DNA from: Pseudomaricurvus sp050633365
GTDB taxonomy: Bacteria > Pseudomonadota > Gammaproteobacteria > Pseudomonadales > Cellvibrionaceae
DNA: 64,000 nucleotides
Reading direction: 5' to 3'
NCBI GenBank assembly: GCA_050633365.1
Contig: JBOEGJ010000042.1
Coordinates: forward strand, 31,463 to 95,462
Under the pieces are notes generated by a model, which searched no databases, was not told the DNA's origin, and saw only the letters and a program-made list of their open reading frames with translations. This document shows, one piece after another, positions 46,510-54,147 of this stretch (its first letter is position 1; every line of letters begins with the position of its first letter). The translations under genes were made by a program, and so were the position numbers.

Positions 46510-47355
46510 ATGGAATACAAAGGCTTCACCACATTTAACACCAAAGCCGATAACGGCATTCTCACTGTCACCTTCGATTACCCCCCGGTAAATGTTCAAG
46601 GACTGCCGATGCTGGCAGACCTCAACATGCTGGCCCAAAAGCTCGAGGCCGACCGCTCGATAAAGGTTGTGGTGTTTCAATCGGCCCACCCCGAAATCTT
46701 CGTGTGCCACGCCGACACCGAGTTCCTCAAAGACATGTCGAGCAAAGCCGTATCTCGCGATGAGGTAGAACTTCTCGACCTGCAAGTGGTTCTGGAACGC
46801 ATCAGTAAACTTCCTCAGGCAACCATCGCTAAAATCGAAGGTTTTGCACGGGGCGGTGGCCACGAATTTGCTCTGGCCTTGGACATGCGTTTTGCCGCTA
46901 GAGGTAAAGCCAAGTTTATGCAGATGGAAGTGGGCATGGGCATATTGCCCTGCGGTGGTGGCGCCTCGCGTATGGCTCGCCAGACTGGACTCGGTCGGGC
47001 ATTGGAGATTGTTTTAGGCGCTCGAGACTTTGATGCTGATGAAGCCGAGAGGGTCGGCACAATTAATCGCGCTCTTGATTCCGATGAAATTGGTCCTTTT
47101 GTTGATTCGCTGGCACAGCGCATCGCTCTCTGGCCTGCAGAATCCATCAACGCCACCAAACAAGCCGTTTACGAATCAATTGATGCCCCAATCAAAGAAG
47201 CGCTTCGCGCAGAAGCTTACTGGCTCTATCAAGCGACCAGTCAGACTCCAGCGTTAAAACGCTTTCAGTGGGCTGACGAACAAGGAGCACAATTCGAAAT
47301 GGATAACCAGCGAGTTTGGCCTGACATGCTGGTACAAATTCAAGACGTTAATTGA
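46510..47355 (+). CDS. Enoyl-CoA hydratase/isomerase-family (crotonase) protein
   Basis: 281 residues, crotonase fold. The segment KIEGFARGGGHEFALALDMRFAARG carries the oxyanion-hole glycines, followed by VGMGILPCGGGASRMARQTG. The first oxyanion-hole region (PEIFVCHADTEFL) is slightly unusual. Substrate is unknown; it may not use a CoA ester. It is the first of several plus-strand metabolic genes, with a good ribosome site. Confidence 0.88.
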   Translation: MEYKGFTTFNTKADNGILTVTFDYPPVNVQGLPMLADLNMLAQKLEADRSIKVVVFQSAHPEIFVCHADTEFLKDMSSKAVSRDEVELLDLQVVLERISKLPQATIAKIEGFARGGGHEFALALDMRFAARGKAKFMQMEVGMGILPCGGGASRMARQTGLGRALEIVLGARDFDADEAERVGTINRALDSDEIGPFVDSLAQRIALWPAESINATKQAVYESIDAPIKEALRAEAYWLYQATSQTPALKRFQWADEQGAQFEMDNQRVWPDMLVQIQDVN

Positions 47356-47451
47356 TTCGATCATATCAACGCGATGGCTCGATAAACAATGTTGGGCCTA
47401 TCGCGACGGATTGACAATCAACAACTTTAGAGTAAATTTCGGGAGCCTTAC

Positions 47452-48231
47452 GTGACCGCCACAGCCATTGTAAATTACCACGTGACCAGCGATGAACCTC
47501 AGGCATTTCACATTGATGCCAATGGCGTGAAAGGTAAGATTCTTTCACCTATCCTCGCGCCCAAAAAGATCGAAGTACTCGATGCACGCGATAGTAATAC
47601 TGAAGCCGACTTTTGGCGCGACAGCCTTTTATTTGTTCAAAGTCCGTCATCGGTACAGAATTTTATAGACTCAAAAAGCTGGGAAAACAACTACAACCAA
47701 CAGATTGTTGAATTACTGAAACAACAGCTGGGGGCAACAGAAGCGATTGTATTTGATCACACCATTCGAATTGATGACCCAGACTCAAACCGAAAACCCG
47801 CACGCAATGTTCACAGTGACTACAGCGAAGCGGGAGCTCATGAACGCCTAAAAGATCTCATCGGCCCCGAGCGCGTAAAACAATGGCAAGCCGATCACTT
47901 CGGTTTTGTAAACCTATGGAGACCGATTGAAACCCCCATCAAAACCGCCCCACTAGGTTTTATTCGTCCGCAATCGGTTGATGCCGCCGACTGGCTTGAG
48001 CTATCACTTATCTACCCAGATCGTATCGGGCAGATAATGGGCGTACTTCCAAACCACAATCACGAATGGGTTTATCTGTCGAATATGACACCTGATGAAG
48101 TCGCTATTTTTAATATTTACGACAATCAAGGCTTGCCTTCTATAGGACACAGCGCTCTGGATCTCATAGAAAATCAACCGACACAGGCCATTCGAAAAAG
48201 CATAGAGACACGCACGCTGATTCGTTATTAG
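47452..48231 (+). CDS. CmcJ/NvfI-family oxidoreductase (GTG start)
   Basis: 259 residues. GTG start with GGGAG 6 bases upstream. The family includes CmcJ of cephamycin biosynthesis and fungal non-haem iron oxygenases. The likely iron-binding motif HxD is in NVHSDYS (near residue 120), with FGFVNLWRPIETPIKTAPLGF and WVYLSNMTPDEVAIFNIYD downstream. A homologous group is common in marine gammaproteobacteria. Its substrate is unknown; oxidation or hydroxylation of a small molecule is inferred. Confidence 0.72.
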   Translation: MTATAIVNYHVTSDEPQAFHIDANGVKGKILSPILAPKKIEVLDARDSNTEADFWRDSLLFVQSPSSVQNFIDSKSWENNYNQQIVELLKQQLGATEAIVFDHTIRIDDPDSNRKPARNVHSDYSEAGAHERLKDLIGPERVKQWQADHFGFVNLWRPIETPIKTAPLGFIRPQSVDAADWLELSLIYPDRIGQIMGVLPNHNHEWVYLSNMTPDEVAIFNIYDNQGLPSIGHSALDLIENQPTQAIRKSIETRTLIRY

Positions 48232-48241
48232 GGATAACAGG

Positions 48242-48511
48242 ATGAATAGGATACTCATAAACTTTGCTCACCCAGCGAGATCTCGCTCAAAGATCAATCT
48301 CGCATTACGCGCTGCGGTTGAGGGCATGGACAATGTTACCGTCAACGATCTCTATGAGCAGTATCCAGACTTTCTAATTGATGTAGAGCGAGAACAAAAA
48401 CTGTGTGAAGCGCATGACACCATAATTTTCCAGCATCCATTTTACTGGTACTCCTGCCCATCCATTGTCCAAGAGTGGATGGATCTAGTTCTTGAACATG
48501 GATGGGCTTAG
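48242..48511 (+). pseudogene. 5' fragment of a KefF/KefG-type NAD(P)H oxidoreductase
   Basis: 89 codons that match the first half of Flavodoxin_2-fold ancillary proteins of Kef potassium-efflux systems (ILINFAHPARSRSKINLAL; FQHPFYWYSCPSIVQEWMDLVLEHGWA). The stop codon follows right after HGWA, where family members continue with a glycine-rich loop and the rest of the flavin-binding domain. The expected full length is about 170-190 residues. A good start context remains. It is the left part of a deletion scar. Confidence 0.75.
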
Positions 48512-48514
48512 GCT

Positions 48515-48723
48515 TCACAAGGATATATCGTCAAATGCGAATCGTTAGGAAAAAGAACAAAGATCTAATGCCAGAGCTGCAGCGCTCCCGCGACGAAGAA
48601 AAGAGTTACATCTCAATGTATCAATCCCACGACGACGACCTAGAAGCGCTTATGACACTTGATCAAGCAGAAGACCAACAGGCGCTAGACAAAGCCTGGA
48701 CGGCGAAAAACCCCGAACTATAA
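48515..48723 (+). pseudogene. 3' fragment of a Kef-type K+/H+ antiporter gene
   Basis: About 68 codons in a different frame from the preceding fragment: RIYRQMRIVRKKNKDLMPEL, then SRDEEKSYISMYQSHDDDLEALMTLDQAED and a stop. This charged helical pattern resembles the cytoplasmic C-terminal tail of KefB/KefC after the RCK domain. It has no start signal of its own. Together with the upstream flavoprotein fragment it looks like what remains of a kefG/F-kefB/C pair after an internal deletion. Alternatively it could be a small unknown ORF beginning at 48502 or 48535. Confidence 0.5.
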
Positions 48724-48766
48724 ATTCTAGTGACAATACCAAACGACAACTAACGAAGGAGTTCAC

Positions 48767-49012
48767 ATGCTTGGCGAAGATCACAACTTAATCAAAGAGT
48801 TTCCGCAACTCAAAGACTCAATTGATCAGCTCAATCTATCAGATGATAATTTTTCGATAGACTATAAACGGTATAACAATTTGGATTCAGAGATTCGTAA
48901 ACTCGAACTTAGAGATGCACCAATTGACGATACCGCCATGCACGAACTTAAACGCGAACGCAGTCAACTCAAAGACTCTCTCATTCAGCGCGCCTCAGCA
49001 GTAACTAAATAG
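48767..49012 (+). CDS. YdcH-family (DUF465) small protein
   Basis: 81-residue helical-hairpin protein. The family start MLGEDHNLIKEFPQLKDSI and the later pattern LDSEIRKLE and LKRERSQLKDSL are diagnostic. An AAGGAG ribosome site precedes the ATG. Function unknown. Such genes often follow kef antiporter genes in related bacteria, which fits the neighbouring remnant. Confidence 0.88.
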   Translation: MLGEDHNLIKEFPQLKDSIDQLNLSDDNFSIDYKRYNNLDSEIRKLELRDAPIDDTAMHELKRERSQLKDSLIQRASAVTK

Positions 49013-49051
49013 CCAACCTAGTCTGGCCTCGACATTAACTGGAGACACCCT

Positions 49052-49858
49052 ATGAAAAAGACCATTCTAATTACCGGTTCTACAGATGGTATCGGTTTAG
49101 AAACCGCCAAGATGTTGGCCGCAGAAGGACATCAGCTGTTGATTCACGGGCGCAGCACCGACAAGCTCGCGCGCACTCAAGAACAACTTGCGGAGATACC
49201 TAACTCAGTCAAGACTGAATGCTACGCCGCCGATCTCTCCAAGCTGCAAGATGTGAACGCAATGGCAACTGCGATAGCACAAAATCATCAACGACTGGAT
49301 GTTGTCATCAATAACGCCGGTGTATTCAATCTAGCGAATCCAGTCGCTGAGAACGGTCAGGATTTACGCTTTGTCGTAAACACCCTCGCCCCCTATCTGC
49401 TGACTCAAAAGCTCCTGCCTCTACTAGACAAATCAAGCCGCGTGGTGAATCTATCGTCTGCCGCTCAGGCCCCAGTGGACCTAGCAGCACTGAGAGGTGA
49501 AATAGCGCTGGACGACGGCCAAGCCTACGCTCAAAGCAAACTGGCACTCACCATGTGGTCTCGTAATATGGGGCTTGAAATGAAAGACACTGGGCCCGTC
49601 ATTATTGCCGTGAATCCCAAATCATTTCTCGGCAGTAAAATGGTCAAACAAGCCTATGGCGTTGCTGGAGGGGATCTGAGTATTGGGGCCGACGTTCTTA
49701 GCCGAGCCGCTTTATCCGATGAATTCACTAAAGCCTCAGGCCAATATTATGACAATGACATTGGTCAATTTTCTTCACCTAACCCTGACGCGCTGGATTC
49801 CGCCAAATGCCAACCGGTCATCAATACCATTCGAGAAATGCTGAAAGATCTTCTCTAA
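49052..49858 (+). CDS. Short-chain dehydrogenase/reductase
   Basis: 268 residues, classical SDR fold. The cofactor loop is TGSTDGIGLETAKMLAAEG, the structural motif VINNAGV is present, and the catalytic Tyr-x-x-x-Lys is in YAQSKLAL, with Ser in VVNLSSAAQ. NADP(H) preference is likely from the Arg in HGRSTDKL. Substrate unknown. It ends in a bidirectional terminator. Confidence 0.9.
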   Translation: MKKTILITGSTDGIGLETAKMLAAEGHQLLIHGRSTDKLARTQEQLAEIPNSVKTECYAADLSKLQDVNAMATAIAQNHQRLDVVINNAGVFNLANPVAENGQDLRFVVNTLAPYLLTQKLLPLLDKSSRVVNLSSAAQAPVDLAALRGEIALDDGQAYAQSKLALTMWSRNMGLEMKDTGPVIIAVNPKSFLGSKMVKQAYGVAGGDLSIGADVLSRAALSDEFTKASGQYYDNDIGQFSSPNPDALDSAKCQPVINTIREMLKDLL

Positions 49859-49864
49859 CAACGT

Positions 49865-49897
49865 GAAAAGGCGGCTGTAGTCTACAGTCGCCTTTCA
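49865..49897. terminator. Bidirectional Rho-independent terminator
   Basis: A 13-base-pair stem (49867-49879 with 49883-49895, one G-U pair) with a 3-base loop, flanked by A-rich and T-rich ends, lies 8 bases after the SDR stop and ahead of the convergent ABM-type gene. Confidence 0.85.
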
Positions 49898-49938
49898 AGT
49901 CTCCATCACTGTCAATCTGACCACGGCTGATCTGAAGG

Positions 49939-50172
49939 TTAATCCAAGTGGGTCATTTCATTCACAACAAACTCCTCCACAGCACCTTCTGTCGCCGTCA
50001 TGTAATCTTTTAGGTGTTGGTTATTCATGTGTTCTTGCCAAAGCTCGTGAGATTCCCAGTTTTCATAAAATAGGAAATACACGGGATTTTCGCTGTTCTG
50101 ATGTAGATAGTAGTTAATACAACCCTTTTCTTCTCGTGCCACAGCGGTCAGTTTCTCAAGCTCAGACTTCAC
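49939..50172 (-). CDS. Antibiotic-biosynthesis-monooxygenase (ABM) domain protein, N-terminally short
   Basis: 77 codons from a GTG at 50172. EEKGCINYYLHQNSENPVYFLFYENWES and HLKDYMTA are typical of YgiN-like ABM quinol monooxygenases. Family members are about 95 residues and start with a beta strand that is missing here. The frame stays open for only nine more codons upstream and has no better start. It may be a 5'-truncated remnant or a short but active copy. Confidence 0.6.
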   Translation of the reverse strand: MKSELEKLTAVAREEKGCINYYLHQNSENPVYFLFYENWESHELWQEHMNNQHLKDYMTATEGAVEEFVVNEMTHLD

Positions 50173-50217
50173 CCATTTGGTTACTGACGTTCGATATCAA
50201 ACAATAGAGAATGAAGT

Positions 50218-50249
50218 CTAGAACAAGGTAGGAGCTTTCCTTGTTCTAG
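50218..50249 (-). terminator. Hairpin terminator candidate after the DUF1772 gene
   Basis: A perfect 11-base-pair stem (50218-50228 with 50239-50249) and a 10-base loop lie about 30 bases past the DUF1772 stop. The following T content is modest, so this is a probable, not certain, terminator. Confidence 0.55.
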
Positions 50250-50277
50250 GTCGAACTTTATACAGGGTTTATCATCA

Positions 50278-50733
50278 TTACGAGTACGCAATGGCCAAGA
50301 GCGTGCAGGTCGCAATGCAGCTGATCGTTCGGAGATGATTTAGTCCCGTCCATACCGCTAAGTATTTCCTCCAGTACTCGACCAACTTGGCTTCATCGTC
50401 CGAATTGATTTTTAAACCATTATTTAGCGGCACATTGCCAAATGCGGTAATCATAGACATTCCGATCAGATAAATAATCGATGCAACAACAACCAGCGCA
50501 GAGGTCATTCCCCGCCAGTCAACGATCGACCAGAGGATCAACCCGACAAAGCAAAGCGTCGATCCGAAAAACACCGGTAAAAAGATCGTCTTTACAATAA
50601 CTTCATTAATTTTGTTCATTGCTCTTGCCGCGTCCAACTCCGGCAGCAGAGCAAAAGATTTCATGATGACCACAGAGAAAGTAAAGTACACCCCAGCCAT
50701 CAGACCGGTAATGACAATCAGCAAAACCATCAT
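50278..50733 (-). CDS. DUF1772 (anthrone oxygenase-like) membrane protein
   Basis: 151 residues with four transmembrane helices. The family patterns AGVYFTFSVVIMKSFALL, MNKINEVIVKTIFLPVFFGS, NVPLNNGL and WTGLNHLRTI are present. Fungal relatives include anthrone oxygenases, but bacterial members are of unknown function. Its ATG overlaps the stop of the upstream NmrA-like gene by 4 bases, so both form one operon. Confidence 0.85.
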   Translation of the reverse strand: MMVLLIVITGLMAGVYFTFSVVIMKSFALLPELDAARAMNKINEVIVKTIFLPVFFGSTLCFVGLILWSIVDWRGMTSALVVVASIIYLIGMSMITAFGNVPLNNGLKINSDDEAKLVEYWRKYLAVWTGLNHLRTISCIATCTLLAIAYS

Positions 50734-51596
50734 GACAAGCCTCGCTCAAATTCCTCTGATGCCTGAGTCTCGGGGGCAGACCAGACTGCCTGTTTCGCGG
50801 TGGTCCTCACATAATCTTCAAAACTCTTTGCCGGTCTACCAAGAACCTGCTCAATCGTATCTGTCATTGAGGCATTACGGCCATCCAGTACCTCGACGAA
50901 CAACTCCCTTATTAGCCAAGCCATATCTTCAGTTAGCCCCTGCTCCCTTGCAGCGACAAGATAATCATCAATGGGGACTTCTTGAAAACCAATATTGCGA
51001 CCGCTAGCTTTTGCAATAGAGTCAACACAAACTTTAAATGACAGCAGCTCTGGCCCGGTCACTTCCAATAACTGATTGCGCAGCTCCGATCTTATCAACG
51101 CCGCAACCGCAACTTCGGCAATATCATCAACGTCTATAAAAGGCTCATCGGCTTTAGATTCAGGAAGCAGAAGCTCACCAGCCTTAAGCCCGTCCAACAT
51201 AAAACTCTCACTAAAATTCTGCATAAACCAACTTGCACGGATAATATTCCAATCTAGGCCAGAGTCTTGAACCACGCGCTCAGCCTTCTCTGCACCCTCT
51301 TCACCACGACCTGAAAGCAGAACGATGTGTTTAACACCCTGAGTCTTGGCGACGTCAACAAAAGCGCGAATATCATCTTCGCTCTGAGGTACCGCCAAGT
51401 CCGGAAAATAACTGACATAAGTCGACACTGCGCCTTCTAACGCCTTGGACCATGTGGATCTATCAGACCAATCAAATACCGAAGTGCTACACCTAGAAAG
51501 AGCTCGAGTCGCATAGCCCAAGCACTGCAATTGTGAGAGTACACGGGAGCCTGTTTTACCGGTCGAGCCTACGACAGCTATCGTTTGATTTTTCAT
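50730..51596 (-). CDS. NmrA-like NAD(P)-binding protein
   Basis: 288 residues of the atypical SDR/NmrA group. It has the Rossmann loop VVGSTGKTGSRVLSQL, the central VKHIVLLSGRGEEGA and the Trp-containing NIIRASWFMQNFSES. Members serve as redox sensors or as NAD(P)H:quinone reductases (QorB type). It is divergent from an AraC-family gene, the likely regulator. Confidence 0.87.
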   Translation of the reverse strand: MKNQTIAVVGSTGKTGSRVLSQLQCLGYATRALSRCSTSVFDWSDRSTWSKALEGAVSTYVSYFPDLAVPQSEDDIRAFVDVAKTQGVKHIVLLSGRGEEGAEKAERVVQDSGLDWNIIRASWFMQNFSESFMLDGLKAGELLLPESKADEPFIDVDDIAEVAVAALIRSELRNQLLEVTGPELLSFKVCVDSIAKASGRNIGFQEVPIDDYLVAAREQGLTEDMAWLIRELFVEVLDGRNASMTDTIEQVLGRPAKSFEDYVRTTAKQAVWSAPETQASEEFERGLS

Positions 51597-51741
51597 GCTT
51601 TACCTCGTTCTAGTCACTGGTTTCAGGGGGCTTCAAAGAGCTGCTCAATGAATAGAACCAGTTTACGAGGGGTTTACTTGATGCTTAATGATTATAGATC
51701 TATATTTCTTTGCTATTCGTCTAAATCTGAGGGTAATTCCA

Positions 51742-52698
51742 ATGACTCAACCCGATAGTCAACAACGTGATATCCCCGAGCCTGAAGACACCTTGGGCGA
51801 AGCACTCTATTCACTCAGATTAAATGGCACCGTCTACGCGAGCTCGGAGCTGAGTGCACCTTGGGGTATGGACATGCCGCCAATGGAAGGAAAGATGATG
51901 TTCCACATCATCACCCAAGGCGGTTGCTGGCTGCGTCTCGCCAACCAATCAAAAGTGTATCTGCAACCTGGCGAATTGGTGCTATTGCCGAGGGGCGAAG
52001 GCCATAAACTGGGTTCAGATATCGATGTCGGGTACGACCCATTCTTCGACATCCCGGTCACCAAGATATCGGAACGATTCGAGTTTATACGCCACGGCGG
52101 CGGTGGAGAGCAAACCCTGCTTACCTGCGGAGTACTGAGCTTTGATCACGTCATCGGCGAAAAATTGATAGCCCAGCTCCCGCCAATTATTCATATGCAA
52201 AGTGAAGACGGACAACTGCCAACGTCACTGAAAGCGCTTATTCAACTGATGGCCGACGAAGCCTCATCTCTCGACCCAGGCGGGGAAACCGTAGTGGCCC
52301 ACCTAGCCGATATCATTGTCATTCAGGCCATTCGCTATTGGCTCAATCACGCCCCGGAAGCCCAAGAAGGCTGGCTAGGCGCACTCAAGCATCCAAAGAT
52401 CGGTAAAGCCTTAGCGCTAATCCATACACACCCGGAATCCTCATGGACAGTCGAACGTCTGGCTGAGCAAGCTGGTATGTCCAGGTCTGGGTTTTCCGCA
52501 AAATTCACCGAAGTGATTGGAACTTCTGTGAAGCAATATTTGACCGAGTGGCGTATGAATCTCGCCAGAATGAAAATCCTACAGTCACCGGTACCACTTA
52601 TCGAATTGGCGGAAGAACTGGGATACACCTCAGAAGCGGCATTTTCGCGAGCCTATAAACGTGTATTTGGTGTTCCGCCTTTGCGTCAAAAGCGCTGA
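51742..52698 (+). CDS. AraC-family transcriptional regulator with cupin N-terminal domain
   Basis: 318 residues from the ATG at 51742 (GAGGG 9 bases upstream). The N-terminal cupin-like sensor domain (LRLANQSKVYLQPGELVLLPRGEGHKL; Cupin_6 type) spans about 20-190, and the C-terminal double helix-turn-helix about 215-315 (WTVERLAEQAGMSRSGFSAKFTEVIG; LAEELGYTSEAAFSRAYKRVFG). It probably controls the divergent NmrA-DUF1772 operon. The ligand is unknown. Confidence 0.92.
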   Translation: MTQPDSQQRDIPEPEDTLGEALYSLRLNGTVYASSELSAPWGMDMPPMEGKMMFHIITQGGCWLRLANQSKVYLQPGELVLLPRGEGHKLGSDIDVGYDPFFDIPVTKISERFEFIRHGGGGEQTLLTCGVLSFDHVIGEKLIAQLPPIIHMQSEDGQLPTSLKALIQLMADEASSLDPGGETVVAHLADIIVIQAIRYWLNHAPEAQEGWLGALKHPKIGKALALIHTHPESSWTVERLAEQAGMSRSGFSAKFTEVIGTSVKQYLTEWRMNLARMKILQSPVPLIELAEELGYTSEAAFSRAYKRVFGVPPLRQKR

Positions 52699-52801
52699 TA
52701 TAAGCCGCTACGGAAGCTCAGAAATAGCACAAGCTAGTCACTAAATTATTATGATTGCGGATTAAAATGAAACTTGTCTGATCAACAGATTAGAATACAG
52801 A

Positions 52802-52858
52802 TGGTGCCCGGGGCCGGACTTGAACCGGCACGACCGCGAGGTCGGGAGATTTTAAGTC
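52802..52858 (-). other. Displaced 3' half of tRNA-Leu(UAA): prophage attachment site
   Basis: On the minus strand this carries GACTTAAAATCTCCC (anticodon TAA in its loop), a long variable arm GACCTCGCGGTC, a T-arm GCCGG-TTCAAGT-CCGGC, an acceptor half CCCGGGC, discriminator A and CCA. The 5' half is not a tRNA: the acceptor strand GCCCGGG and the left side of the anticodon stem are absent. Integrases that use the anticodon loop leave this pattern at one prophage end. The intact copy should stand at the other end, outside the window. A decayed tRNA pseudogene is the alternative. Confidence 0.72.
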
Positions 52859-52961
52859 CTTTCTGTACCGCCACGTTAACCCCCGTAGCGACATATTTAT
52901 TTATAAATCAATGACTTACAAAATTTTATAAGCACGTTTAAGCTGGTATCGGCTCGTTTCC

Positions 52962-53078
52962 GTGGACATAATGTGGACACCTAGATATTACCCCTATAAG
53001 AATACTATTTACCTTTTTATAAATAGCCTAAAAATTAGAGCAAGGAGATTAGGTAATCTCCTTGGATCAATGTGGACA
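52962..53078. repeat. Three copies of GTGGACA near the attachment site
   Basis: GTGGACA occurs at 52962-52968, 52973-52979 and 53072-53078, all on the plus strand; the last two are part of ATGTGGACACC. They could be arm-type or excisionase binding sites, though this is only suggested by position. Confidence 0.4.
53041..53064. other. Palindrome at prophage end
   Basis: A perfect inverted repeat, CAAGGAGATTA with TAATCTCCTTG, has a 2-base centre. A second imperfect hairpin pairs 53128-53139 with 53150-53161. No T-run follows, so they may be protein-binding or structured sites. The 52859-53200 stretch has no supported gene. Confidence 0.5.
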
Positions 53079-53200
53079 CCAAAAAAACTTCATAAGTGAC
53101 TGTATTTAATCGAGTTTTAAATGTTGAAACTAGGAGACTGTTGGATATTAGTCTCCCAGTTTTAGCCGCTATATCAGAATAAGTCAGATTAGCTGAGGGA

Positions 53201-53515
53201 CTAGTACGTTAGTTTGTCTCGAAGATCACCCAGCACCGTACCAAGGCCCTGAGTCGCCTCTTCGTTTAATTCAAGATACCCGCTTTGATTAATCACCAAG
53301 CTCTCGATCAGTGTCACCACCTCGCGCACTTCGGTTTGCGTTTCTTTCAGTTGGTTTAGCTCTAGCGGGTTATCAAGATTGGTTTCGTGAATAAAGGCGA
53401 TGATTTCGTTTTGCGGGTTGCGCAAATGAAGCCCATCACCGCCGGTAAAATGCATCAGTTGATCGGCGGTGAGTTGGATAGAAGGGAAAGCAGACGTAAC
53501 GGTAGAAGTTGTCAT
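53201..53515 (-). CDS. Small prophage protein, unknown
   Basis: 104 residues from the ATG at 53515; the open frame continues upstream through a structured leader but starts best here (MTTSTVTSAFPSIQL). It is mostly helical after residue 45 (NQLKETQTEVREVVTLIESLV). No family is recognised. It is the outermost gene at this end of the prophage and has its own long leader. Confidence 0.55.
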   Translation of the reverse strand: MTTSTVTSAFPSIQLTADQLMHFTGGDGLHLRNPQNEIIAFIHETNLDNPLELNQLKETQTEVREVVTLIESLVINQSGYLELNEEATQGLGTVLGDLRDKLTY

Positions 53516-53740
53516 AATGAATAGCCTATTTATTGAACGGTAAAGCCGCCAACAGAAGGTCTCAATCGAACTGGTGGCGGGCTGCTTAGGGTTGAGACTA
53601 CCGGGCAAATAGGAAACCGGCCTACCCGAAGGTAGCCCCGAACAGCCCACCAAAAAAGGGGTGCTATTCTACAGGCACAAAAAAACACGCGGAGCGTGTT
53701 GTGCTTCACTATTCGTCTCCGGGGTCTCAATCCCGACACT
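53516..53740 (-). promoter_or_regulatory. Structured leader upstream of a small prophage gene
   Basis: The minus-strand transcript of this region would form several hairpins. One is CTACC-TTCG-GGTAG (53635-53622), an extra-stable UUCG tetraloop. A second is a long one with arms GTCTCAA/TTGAGAC (53559-53565 and 53592-53598). A third pairs ACACGC with GCGTGT (53685-53699), extended by GCACAA/TTGTGC. A further GTCTCAA is at 53724-53730. This suggests attenuation or an RNA-based control of the 53201-53515 gene. Confidence 0.45.
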
Positions 53741-54147
53741 GGATTTTGCCAGCGCGAAAGCAGTATCGAATACGAAATAGAATGAAGTCAATGGGTTTTC
53801 TCATGAATGTGTAAAAAGCTCGATAATAATGCACTTTTTACACCCTAATGTATAGTTATTACTCCACAGCGCATAACAAAAAACCCATTAATGCATATTG
53901 TGTAACCCTTGCCCCCTCTGGGCTGTAGCCGTTATTGCCAGTGAGCACGGATTTCAAAAGTTATCTATACCTTTCAATCTGTGAAATCGTAAACGCTCCC
54001 ACAGGCCAGCACACGCGGGCGTATAGGCATAATTGCCATTTCTCTGGCCAAAAAGGTGCACAAAACGCGCAGGCGTTGGGAGGAGTGATTTTCTGGCTTG
54101 ATAACGCTATGATTTTTTATTTATATCGAAAGGGAATTGGTAGCTGT

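Noticed and set aside
46492..46863. Minus-strand ORF of 123 codons
   Set aside because: Antisense to the crotonase gene, which has a clear fold pattern and ribosome site.
52802..52890. Functional tRNA-Leu gene
   Set aside because: The 5' acceptor strand and the left anticodon stem do not pair with the intact 3' half; only four of seven acceptor pairs can be formed.
53935..54147. N-terminal extension of the prophage membrane protein
   Set aside because: The extension would start at TTG without a ribosome site and reads as low-quality protein; the ATG at 54148 gives a normal membrane protein.
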